Positions 56,701 through 64,000 of a DNA stretch of 64,000 bases are shown one piece after another. A program made the position numbers and the translations under genes. The stretch comes from Agriotes lineatus (taxonomy: Eukaryota; Arthropoda; Insecta; Coleoptera; Elateridae), in assembly GCA_940337035.1 (NCBI GenBank), contig CALNHX010003587.1:1-64000 (forward strand), read 5' to 3'. The notes under the pieces are model-generated. The model was given only the letters and a program-made list of their open reading frames with translations. It made no database searches and was not told the DNA's origin. Within the stretch, counting starts at the first letter, position 1. Each line of letters begins with the position of its first letter.

Positions 56701-58843
56701 GGTATGATGGCCAGAGAGCGTACGATGTTATCAATGCTCGGGTGTGGGGCTTGAACCCACTTCACTGCTGGCGCCACGCAAGCACCAGCCGGCCACACGC
56801 TGTTGGTATGTGAAATTTTGAAAAATATTTAAAAAATTGAAAAATTAAAGTTTAGCTAAAGTTAAAGAAAAATGTGTGTTTTCTGGACTTGAGATTGTTC
56901 AGTTAGCTAAAACTAACACTCTAAAGAAATCTTATTGAAATCTTACTTAATTTCCGAAAAATAGCAGTTCTTAGATTTTGACAATTTCGAAATACGCCAT
57001 TTTCTAAATAAATTAAAATCACTCGGTATGCATGATAGGGGCTAAAGAGGTTTTGGACAAGCACAAATTATTGTCGTAAAAAGTTCTTTTCAAAAATAAA
57101 TAATAAAAAACTCCCATATGATGCCGACTTTTTGGCGGCCACTGTATAATTTTGATGTGTTCGTTTGTCTTTTTTTTCAAAATCTGATTTCATTTGATAA
57201 TACTCGTAGAATCAATTTATTCAGAATTTTTCGTTTTTTCCTGTTCATTATTTCTTGTATCTACATTACGGGATTTGTATTGTCTAAATCTGGTTCTTTG
57301 TTCTGTTCGAAGAGATTTAAATTTATTAATCTAAAGGTGGTTTTTGTTATCCCTTGAATTAAAGCATCTTAATTTTTAGTTTTTACTTGCCTCGTCTAAA
57401 AGACGAAGAACGTATTGTAATCGATAAAAAATTACCTTCTGAAATTTCTTCAGATCTTCACTTCCAGGGTCCCTAGATATCAAAGAATCGTTTTTTTTTC
57501 AATTCTGTCTGTCTTTTGTCGGTATAACTCTAAAACTATTTTTTGGAGGAAGACGATACTTTGCATGCTTATTCTATGTCTACCTGGCATAAAGCCGAAA
57601 AAATTTCGGAGAAATATATACAGGGTGAGCAAATAAGAAAAATTAAATTCTTTCTATTTTTGCTTTAACTCAAGACCTATTACTTAAATGAAAGTAATAA
57701 TTTGCACGAGTCTCAGGTTTTTACACTTGAAGAAAACAGGCATATTTGGACATAACATATAGGTACAGAGTGGGCACTAAACAAATGGTTGCTTATTTTG
57801 CTTTAACTTAGAAGCAGATAAAATCAGTAATTTACACATAGCTCAGGCTTTACACTTGACGAAGATGGAACCCAAGAGATACAAGATAAATGTTGTAAGA
57901 GTCAAAAAAGGGCAACAAATAGTGTGTTCTGTTTAATACAGCCATGCATTGCACAGATCCGAGAGATCCTTCACGGATCAGTGGAAGAAACGTGTGGAAC
58001 TGAAATCGCATTTGCAGGCGATGTAGTTCGAATCCCATCACCGTTGTTGATGCAATTCGCATTAGGAAATGTTTCATTTTATTGTTTCAGTATTATTAGA
58101 AACGTGAAGAAACTTTTACCCTATAATATTTTGATAACGTTCTCTTTCATTGAATTGTTTCCTGTTACTTAGTACAACAGCCTCCTACAGTTCAGCATTT
58201 TTTTTTTGCATAAAATCGTTAATATCTCCAGAACCGTTGGCGGTAGATCCATACAACTTTATATTAAAATTATTAGCATTTCAATGGAAAACTCCTTGTA
58301 AGCTACCTAAATATCGAGCCTTCTATTTAAAAAAAGTAAGTTTAGGTCGCCACTCTTTTTGACCTACCATTTATAATCAAAACTGTGTGATGTGCACCGC
58401 CTTCGTACCTCGTAGAATGTAGCTATGTTAGGTACCCACAAGAATTTATTAACACAGGCAGAATGCCATCCGCGCGATGTTTAGATACGTTATCACGTTC
58501 GCCGTGCCAAAATCCGAAAACAAAACGGAGCACTGCTTTTATTCCCTCGGCAAAAGGTGCAACTGAGCGGCAACGTTGCTGGAGGTGAGTATGTCGATTG
58601 TGTAACACGGCGATATACAGTGGGAGGCCACATTGTAGCAGTGTAGTTGGAGCTGTGCTGCTATTTTGTGTGCACCATTTTTTTGTATATCTCAAATATC
58701 AAAATTCCTTACCCCTCTCTTGATGCTTCTGTTACGATAACCTTATTTAAGAGATTGACGAGGAATACACATGGAAAAACTTGTTCCTTGACATGGAGGC
58801 GTGGGTGTCTGTCATATGTTCGGAGGCAAGTAAGATAGCCGTG

Positions 58844-58890
<47 letters not shown>

Positions 58891-61800
58891 CGGTTTGTTT
58901 ACAACTTTTAAGTCATCTACCGCATCTCAGTTTCCACATTTTTCTATCAGCATAATCGTCTTCTTCCAAATTTCTTTTTTGCATAGCTTCCCTTATGCCA
59001 TCATTCCATGATTTTCTTGGCCTTCCTCTTTTTCTCCTGTAACGTGGCTTCCATTCCCATACTTTTTTTGGTAGTCTATCGGTGTTCATCCTTCTCATGT
59101 GCCCATACCAAAGTAGTTGTTTCTGTTCAACTGTATCGGTAAGTGATTTATTTATTTGCATTAATTCTTTAATTCTTTCGTTTCTTAAGCGGTCCATTAT
59201 TGTTAACTTGCAGCATCGCCTCCAGAACATCATTTCTGTGGAATTAATTTTGTCTTTTATTTTTTTATTTACAGTCCATCCTTCGGCTCCGTATGTAACG
59301 CTACTTTCGATAAAAGTACTAAATAGCCTTTTTTTAGTTTTATTAGATATTTTGTCATTCCACAGTACTGGATGCAATTTTCTAATTACAGTTTTTGTTC
59401 TTCTTATTTTGCTGTGTATATCCTGTTCGTCTCTTCCATAATTAATTCGTTATTTCTGTTAATAAACAACTTATACTACACTTTTTTTTAATTACCCATC
59501 ACTACACATCACGAACTATCATTCCTCGCAATTATGCGTATAAGTCGAGAATCAGCCTGTATACCGTGTGTCCACAGGGTTTCGCACCATGGAATCAGAG
59601 CAACGTTAATTTATCCCAAAGATCCGCTCTTGCTTTTAGGAAACATCTTAATAACAAACCCTATTATATTTATTTTTCTATGGCAATAAACGATTAAGTC
59701 GTATTCAATTTGACATATGGTGTCAAATGCTACTTTAGCAGGTTAGGTTTTGCGTCAGTTTTGACACAGATTGACGCAAAACCTAACCTGATAACCTCGA
59801 ATTTGACATCGACTTACAGTGCCACCCACATATTATTCATACGTTGTATAACCAAGACCATTCAAAATCGTTCGATCATTTCAGAAGGCACAATTTTAAT
59901 GGTCAATGCTTAGCAACCGTTTGACCATCAATTGTCACCGAAGGAGTAGATCTTTAAAATAAACTAGTATCATTCCAGCGCCATGGTGCGTAGTCTCGTG
60001 GACGCACGGTATATGTATATAGTCGGACCTCGTTGGTCGCGGCTTTGCGGTTCGCTGATTTGATTTTACGATGAGCACTTTTATGTCATGAACACCTAAA
60101 TAACATTATTTATCACGAACTTGTAAACACACTTATCGAGCCTATTTCTTTGAATCTCTTATTACTAAATCGGACCTGAAATAAATTGTAAAATTATAAC
60201 TTGAATAAACAAATGGACATTCGAGCTCTAGATTCAAGTGGCAGACTTATGTTACGTATGGAATTTTAGTTCAAACTTTACCGTCTTCTCGAGCGTTTCT
60301 GCCGAAAATTCAATTGAGTTTAATTTTTAAAACACGGAAAACATTGTCGTCATAGTGTAAAGTTTCTGCTTCAGATTTGCCAGACAAAAAAAACAGAAAA
60401 GTTTTGGTTTTTTGAAGTTGCATAGTATAAATAAATGTAGTTAATAGAACCTAACCCCGTTTTTATCATTTATGTGTTTACTTGCCCATCACAGTTTTGC
60501 GCTTCGCGGCATTCTTCTGAAACGTAACCCCCGCGAACGGGGTATACAGGGTGTCCCGTAGAGATTGCATAATAATGCACTGGCGTGTTCTTTGGTCAAA
60601 AAGAAACAAAAAAGTTCTAATAAACATATATTCGCAAATGCATAGTTTCCGAGATGCAGGGTGTTAAAAGTTTTCCTTTAATTCGTTTTTTTATGCTATC
60701 TAAAAACGCTTTGAGCGATTTTAATGAAATTTTTAGTTTGTTTATAACTTTATGAGGTATCTTTTGCAGCTATTACAATTGATGTAGCAATTCCAATTTT
60801 TTTAATAAAGCAACTAAAAATGCAACTTTTTTGTCTCCCTAGATTTTTTCATAGCTCGCTTCGTTTTCAAGAAAAAAATGAAGGCCCATATTTTTGCACG
60901 TCTCTGAACCTGTTAAGACAAAAACTAAAATGCTTCAATATCTAAAAACCCCTTAACCAATTTTAGTGAAACTTAGAAGGTTTACTAGTGCTATTAATGA
61001 TCATGTTTTGGCACACTTAGATTTAAATTATTTATTCCTTAGGCGGTTGTTTTTTTTTAAACTTTAACACTCTAACTGCCGGTCTTATAAAGGCAACTAA
61101 TCTGACGTTAACTTTAATTCGCTGTTAAAATAAACAATAGCGCATCAAAACGTAAGTGCTTATGACATTTTATTCATTAGTAAACAAGTTTTGATGCGCT
61201 TTTGTTTATTTTAACAACGAATTAAAGTTAACGTCAGATTAGTGGCCTTTATAAGACTGGCTGTGTATCTCAGAAACAAAGCATTCCGGACCCATGTTTA
61301 TTAGGACTTTTTTGTTTCTTTTTGATCAAAGAACACGCCAGTGCATTATTATGCAATCTATGCGGGACACCCTGTATATGTAGGTATATGTGATTTAAAA
61401 AAGTGCCATAGTAACAGCACTATAGAAATGCTTGACATTGAAGTGTCTTATTGCAATTGTACTATTGAGTGACTAAGCTAGAAAGTTTTTTAAAAAGGAT
61501 TCATTTTGCTTAATTATTTAGGATGAGATTGCAAAATGTAGAATTGATCTGTATCTACTAGGTCAATATTTTTAAAATGAAAACTAGCCTTGATGAGAAT
61601 ATCTGTCAGCTCAACATTTACATTTTTTAATAACTCGCTGGCTGTAAAATGTTTGCTTCGTCTATCTAGATTACCATGTTACAAATTTATGACTTGACAA
61701 ATACTATTTCAGGGTTCTACTGGATGTTACGAGTAAAAACAAAACATACCCGTACTGTGAAAATGGTTGCAGAGTCATGCCTGATACCACCAACTCTGTA

Positions 61801-62279
61801 ATAATAGGTCCTGCGAAAGACATTGAAGCCATGCATGCGCTGATGGGGGGTAAATATTTGGCATTTGGGCGATACCGTGTAAGATAAAAAAAATCCCCTC
61901 TAAAAATTTATATTGATGGGGGATCATTTATTTTAGCTAAACTGTGAAACTGTCAATAAGCTACCACCAATCGAATTTGTACTGGCTGGAAAGAGTTTTA
62001 TTCTTAAGGGTGAAGACTATGTGCAAAAAGTAAGTTGCTATAAATCGAATAGTTTATTAGTAAAGCTATCACACATTTTTGTGTCATTTGTAATAATCTC
62101 AAAAATCCTACTCTGTTTAGATGTCACTTCACGCTGTTACCATCTGCATTTCTGCCTTTGTTGCACCCAGTACAGTTACTGAGCAGAATTACTGGATTTT
62201 GGGAGGGGCCTTTTTGGCTCATTACTACAGCATTTACGACATTGGAAACACTAGAATTGGATTTGTTACTGCTGCTTAG
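51759..62279 (+). CDS. Pepsin/cathepsin-D-like aspartic protease homologue with both DTG motifs changed to DTT (partial, 5' exons missing)
   Basis: Seven exons, all GT-AG and in phase: 51759-51882, 51939-52057, 52312-52499, 52743-52901, 61713-61878, 61937-62029, 62121-62279 (stop TAG); 335 residues, the size of a mature pepsin fold. Exon 1 has SEFYGIVQIGQKGQPFNMIF, then DTTWETSWV where active enzymes have DTGSSNLWV. Exon 2 has NKYDHSKSSTYVANG. The flap tyrosine position (usually YGSG) reads EGSY. Exon 4 has YLPVNPKNSYWEF. Exon 5 has CRVMPDTTNSVIIGPAKDIE where DTGTS is expected. Exon 7 has WILGGAFLAHYYSIYDIGNT. Both Asp remain, but both Gly are Thr and the flap Tyr is gone, so it is probably inactive or altered. 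Reading frame and splice sites are intact, which argues for a maintained gene. The signal/propeptide exon was not found. Insects use such enzymes in lysosomes or gut. Confidence 0.9.
53115..53240 (+). repeat. 125-bp repeat, left partner (inverse at 59448-59561)
   Basis: TACAGGGTGATCCTTGACTT...ataattgcgaggaatgatagttcgtgatgtgtagtgatgggtaatt...ttgtttattaacagaaata.tgaattaattatg. The same text, inverted, is at 59448-59561. Both copies begin TACAGG, so they may be ends of one 6.4-kb element. Confidence 0.75.
53236..53768. mobile_element. Palindromic MITE with about 220-bp arms
   Basis: ttatgttgagaggggtgaacta...ttacctt.aattgtat...ggcacctaacttca..aa.gcaga...attaacatacgtcccataagttttgaga pairs with its mirror ending gttcaccactctcaacataa. 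A TA microsatellite follows at once (53761-53790). Confidence 0.85.
55439..55947 (+). repeat. Palindromic element X, copy 1
   Basis: Ends GATTTATAATTGTAAAAAAT and ATTTTATCTACGACC. Inner arms of about 190 nt (gatatgttcgcataatttt, tttttgatgcaa.gtgc, tttaaatggcttcta, cttctcatt.agacaactgtaaaaga) face each other. Its ends are shared, in opposite orientation, with hairpin r, whose interior is unrelated. Confidence 0.75.
55945..56150 (-). repeat. Dispersed repeat, copy 2 (partner at 16938-17165)
   Basis: actaaaagtgac...aaatcagctgttta...aagtgaggttataaaactacaa...tattctagtagcttcttgcgtt...cgttttttaaataattaaagcg is the reverse of 16938-17165. Confidence 0.75.
56328..56488 (-). repeat. Hairpin r = element X, copy 2 with a different core
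   Basis: Ends GGTCGTAGATAAAAT and CAATTATAAATC match element X (55439-55947) inverted. The interior is a 50-bp-arm hairpin: gtgctaaaagtcg.ttatgcgcgagacatg against catgtctcgcgcataaacg.cgacttttagcac. The core is AAA-CTCA-GCC-(TTC)-GGC-TTCG-TTT, again TC over TC. Confidence 0.8.
56541..56802 (-). mobile_element. tRNA-type SINE
   Basis: 262 bp, flanked by a perfect 8-bp duplication TTGGTATG (56533-56540, 56803-56810). On the minus strand the head has GGCCGGCTGGTGCTTGCGTG (A-box region) and GGGTTCAAGCCCC (pol III B box) about 40 nt later. Then an unrelated body, and an (AAG)n-like tail (AAGAGGAAGAAGAAGA) at 56541-56556. GC-rich against its surroundings. Nested in the 55051-57146 element. Confidence 0.9.
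57640..57880 (+). repeat. Diverged tandem duplication
   Basis: ttgctttaactcaaga...gtaataatttgcac.agtctcagg.ttttacacttga.gaa occurs at 57660-57740 and again, diverged, at 57790-57870 (ttgctttaacttaga...agtaatttacacatagctcaggctttacacttgacgaa). Confidence 0.55.
58847..58889. repeat. (TA)n microsatellite
   Basis: About 21 TA units directly 3' of the minus-strand LINE fragment; a possible tail expansion or hot spot. Confidence 0.9.
58913..59500 (-). pseudogene. C-terminal fragment of an RTE-like LINE
   Basis: INRNNELIMEETNRIYTAK (about 59490-59435), then KLHPVLWNDKISNKTKKRLF, ESSVTYGAEGWTVN, LWYGHMRRM and KRGRPRKSW to a stop at 58913. This is the region after the RT catalytic core of RTE-like elements (the 'TYGSE.W', 'GH..RM' and 'RGRP...W' boxes). 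5'-truncated. It shares 'ttgtttattaacagaaata.(t/c)gaattaattatg' with 53215-53240. Confidence 0.8.
59448..59561 (-). repeat. 125-bp repeat, right partner of 53115-53240
   Basis: Reverse of the left partner to TACAGGCTGATTCTCGACTT. The inner part merges with the coding sequence of the LINE fragment above. Confidence 0.75.
59710..59822. mobile_element. Palindromic MITE, family 'GCACTG', copy 2
   Basis: tgtcaaat...gcaggttaggttttgcgtca against tgacgcaaaacctaacctg...atttgaca. Related to 6563-6690. Confidence 0.6.
60018..60542. mobile_element. Tc1/pogo-like element, copy 2, right end lost
   Basis: Left end agtcggacctcgt.g.tcgcg, then aacacctaaataacattatttatcacgaacttg...ctcgagctctagattcaagtggcagac...taacccccgcgaacgg. 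This is the reverse of the 4049-4771 element without its nested MITE, and with about 130 bp of different text at 60290-60420. It stops at cgaacggg where the next element begins; the last 20 bp of the terminal repeat are missing. Confidence 0.75.
60545..61376. mobile_element. Element with TACAGGGTGTCCC terminal repeats
   Basis: TACAGGGTGTCCCGTAGAGA...ttgcataataatgcactggcgtgttctttg.tcaaaaagaaac at the left; exact reverse at the right to ccctgta; TA on both sides. Arms of about 85 bp. Contains palindromic MITE copy 3. No transposase. Confidence 0.85.
61078..61261. mobile_element. Palindromic MITE, family 'GCCGGTC', copy 3
   Basis: gccggtcttataaaggc.actaatctgacgttaac...gttaacgtcagattagtggcctttataagactggc, with the shared centre ttatgacattttattcattagtaaaca. 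Confidence 0.85.
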
Positions 62280-62673
62280 AAAATGGATTGTTCGGATTTG
62301 CTACTGACGCCTTATATATAAGCCGTTCACGACCTTTTTGGGACAGAGTTGGCTATGATTTTTTCTTTTCATGTTGGACTAACTGATTCGATGATATAGC
62401 GGATGCAACATGTTTTTCTGTCAGTGTCTGTTCGACATTTTGTTGCCACCACATTGCCAGATTTATTATTTTAATATTCGTAAGAAAATAAATGATTTAT
62501 CAAATGTGTAAAAATAATTTTAATTTTCGTCAAAGGAAAAGTCAAAATGCCCAAAATAATTTTGTTACAACAAAAACATTCCATTAAACGATGCTACTTC
62601 CAATTTAAAAAGAACAGACCAAATTTAAAAGAACGCGAGTTGATGTGGAGACTAGAGAATATCCGGCAACAAT
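62280..62673. other. 3' region of the aspartic protease gene
   Basis: Probable 3' UTR: AATAAA-type signal 'gaaaataaatga' at about 62485-62496. No other feature. Confidence 0.45.
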
Positions 62674-62912
62674 GTACAACGTGACAACTAGCTGAAGCTC
62701 TGAGAATTGGATGCTCAATACTCTTAAACTGAGTTGGCGGGGAGAATTCAGTTCTGCCAAATTTATTTTCGAGTGAAGATCAGTTGTTGTACCGATCTTC
62801 ACTAAAAAATAATTTTGTCAGAACTGAATTGTCCCTGCCAACAGTGCCAACTCGGCTTAAGACTACTGCGCATCCAATTCTCAGAGCTTCAGCTAGTTGT
62901 CACGCACTGTAC
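62674..62912. mobile_element. Palindromic MITE with about 110-bp arms
   Basis: gtacaacgtgacaactagctgaagctctgagaattggatgc...ttcagttctg.caaa.tta.ttt..agtgaagatc against gatcttcact...cagaactgaa...gcatccaattctcagagcttcagctagttgtcacgcactgtac. Confidence 0.9.
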
Positions 62913-63824
62913 TTATTCAGAAAACATAACCTTAAACTGAAAACAACCTAACCTAACACAAAAGGTGTCAATTTCCATGAGGGAGTTTAGTTGCAACAGA
63001 GGTTCTGCCAACAAAATTACTAGATGGTCATAGCCTCACTTGACCCAAAAAGATCGTGAACGGATTATATGTGGCGATTGCGATTGCAGTTTGCTGCTTA
63101 ATTTTTTCTGAATATATTTTTAAGTTCAATAATAATTTTAAGATACTTAGTGTAGAATGGACTTATTCAACGAGTAAATTTTATATTGTAGAATAGATAT
63201 TTAACCCATACAACTTGTTACTGCATGGCGGTAGTAAGCAATGTATGTTGCATATTATAAAAGTTAGAATATGAAAATTGCCATTGAAATCAGTTTTAAA
63301 TACGACTTTCAAAAATCCTATTCTCTTGCCTACTATCTATAAAAGGTGTTCGTGGGAATAATAAGCAGTAGGTATACTAAGTTTTATTCTATATTATGTT
63401 TGATGCCATTTACTAAAATAGACACTAAAAATAGAAATAATTTTTCTTAGTACAGAGGGAGTGGCAAAGTATAGCAAGTTAGATATTCAAGTAGGTAGTA
63501 GTTAAATTTTGATAATGCATATTAACTCAAGTATGTTTTTGCTTTGTATTGTAGATTTGAATTAAACATTATCATTGCATTCATTAAGAAGCATTTTATT
63601 TGTCTAAATACATAAATTATTGTTTCCATTAATTACTAGTATGTAGAAACAATACGTGGTTGGTAACAACTGTCGAAGCAATCACGTAGATATCTAATTT
63701 CTAATCATTAGATGATAAACATTATCAAATGAGCAGCTTTATCTCTAATCGAATATTTCCAAAATAGTTTCCTGCAAATATTTCAACTAAATTGTAGTGA
63801 TAATTGGTCACCTTAAAGTTGATT
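62913..63824. other. Intergenic stretch
   Basis: AT-rich; nothing recognised. It may hold the promoter of the exon at 63825. Confidence 0.35.
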
Positions 63825-63950
63825 ATGCAAGCGATGGCGACTAGAATAGTCTTCTTTGTGATCATTCTTTTCGGTTTTACTTGCCCTAAAGAAACAAATT
63901 TAAAGGTTAGAAATTACATAGAAAAAAAGCTCTTGGATAAGTCATTCCAG
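63825..63950 (+). CDS. Putative first coding exon with signal peptide (gene continues off the window)
   Basis: ATG at 63825 opens 42 codons, MQAMATRIVFFVIILFGFTC then PKETNLKVRNYIEKKLLDKSFQ, and ends at a strong donor (CAG|GTAAGA) in phase 0. The N-terminus is basic, then hydrophobic, as in a signal peptide, followed by a charged start of a mature or pro-segment. It follows the aspartic protease gene on the same strand. A tandem paralogue's first exon is possible, but the propeptide pattern typical of cathepsin D is not evident. Family not recognised. Confidence 0.45.
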
Positions 63951-64000
63951 GTAAGATAAATTTTTATTTTTCTTAGCACGACATGGATTTATATGCATGA

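Larger units (their letters stand above)
55051..57146. mobile_element. 2.1-kb element with about 340-bp inverted repeats and TA duplication
   Basis: TACAGTGACCGCCAAAAATC at the left and ttttggcggccactgta at the right, each next to TA. The arms pair through gcttgtc.aaaa, agcccctatcat, aattgtcaaaatctaa, gattgttcagtt and ggacttgagattgttcag/ctgaacaatctcaagtcc. No transposase. Contains a palindromic element, a dispersed repeat, hairpin r and a SINE. Confidence 0.85.
54310..58374. mobile_element. 4-kb inverted-repeat element (TACAGGATGGCTC end)
   Basis: Left arm 54310-54490: tcaaaaagtgtggcgaacc.aa...tttaatataaa.ttgtatgg.tc...ggagat.tta.cgattttatg. Right arm 58180-58374: cataaaatcgttaatatctcc...gatccatacaactttatattaaaa...tttaggtcgccactctttttgac. 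Arms about 180 bp, diverged. Encloses the 55051-57146 element. Confidence 0.7.
52902..61712 (+). other. 8.8-kb intron 4 of the aspartic protease gene, filled with nested repeats
   Basis: Donor CG|GTAAAT at 52901/52902, acceptor tttcag|G at 61712/61713. The other introns are 56-250 bp. Contains inverted-repeat elements inside one another, a SINE, an RTE-like LINE tail and three further MITEs (separate entries). Confidence 0.85.

Noticed and set aside
56740..56802. Possible standalone tRNA gene
   Set aside because: The B box is good but no full cloverleaf with matched acceptor stem was found, and it is part of a SINE with target duplication.
53115..59561. Single 6.4-kb transposon with these two ends
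   Set aside because: Not accepted as certain: the flanks do not show matching TA, and the inner side of the right copy is LINE coding sequence. Kept as a pair of inverted repeats.

Overview
The window is AT-rich eukaryotic DNA, almost certainly from an insect. Its transposable elements (Jockey-like, CR1/L2-like and RTE-like LINEs, P-like THAP, Harbinger, hAT, MULE, Helitron, Ty3/Gypsy, a tRNA-type SINE) and its two host genes are insect-like. A beetle would fit, but nothing here proves it. No bacterial operon, CRISPR array, rRNA or standalone tRNA gene was seen.

Host genes: (1) 37645-39371 (-), a two-exon gene for a 546-residue protein made of two fused SIAH/Sina modules. The first RING is degenerate and the second intact. 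(2) 51759-62279 (+), seven exons of a pepsin/cathepsin-D-like aspartic protease in which both catalytic Asp-Thr-Gly motifs read Asp-Thr-Thr, so it is probably a pseudoprotease. An 8.8-kb intron in it is packed with nested repeats. (3) 63825-63950 (+), a possible first coding exon (signal peptide) of a further gene that runs off the right edge.

Layout: 0.6-3.4 kb broken CR1/L2-like LINE; 4-8 kb MITEs and palindromes; 9.3-10.3 kb IS630/Tc1-type transposase relic; 11.8-15.6 kb nearly full-length Jockey-like LINE with intact ORF1 and three stops in ORF2, abutted by a 0.6-kb MITE; 17.5 and 19-22.3 kb RTE-like LINE relics; 24.25-27.93 kb a hAT-type element with perfect 8-bp target duplication, holding a Harbinger deletion derivative; 30.3-31.5 kb a long-TIR element with three further insertions; 32-35 kb RTE-like relic and a tandem duplication; 35.66-37.12 kb MULE with 8-bp duplication; 40.6-41.6 kb Helitron plus P-like THAP relic; 44.94-48.52 kb LTR retrotransposon with pol deleted and a Helitron inside gag; 53-59.6 kb the nested intron; 60-61.4 kb further TIR elements.

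The most unusual signal is a dispersed set of at least eleven hairpins. Their stem sequences are unrelated, but they share one design: long quasi-palindromic arms and, near a 3-7-nt loop, CTCG facing CTCG. That gives tandem T.C mismatches on the + strand and tandem G.A pairs (CGAG facing CGAG) on the other strand. Several are bounded by a common AT-rich end (TAAAATAGTATATTA or close variants). In two places apparent copies of one larger repeat carry different hairpins in the same position. I know of no named family that fits.
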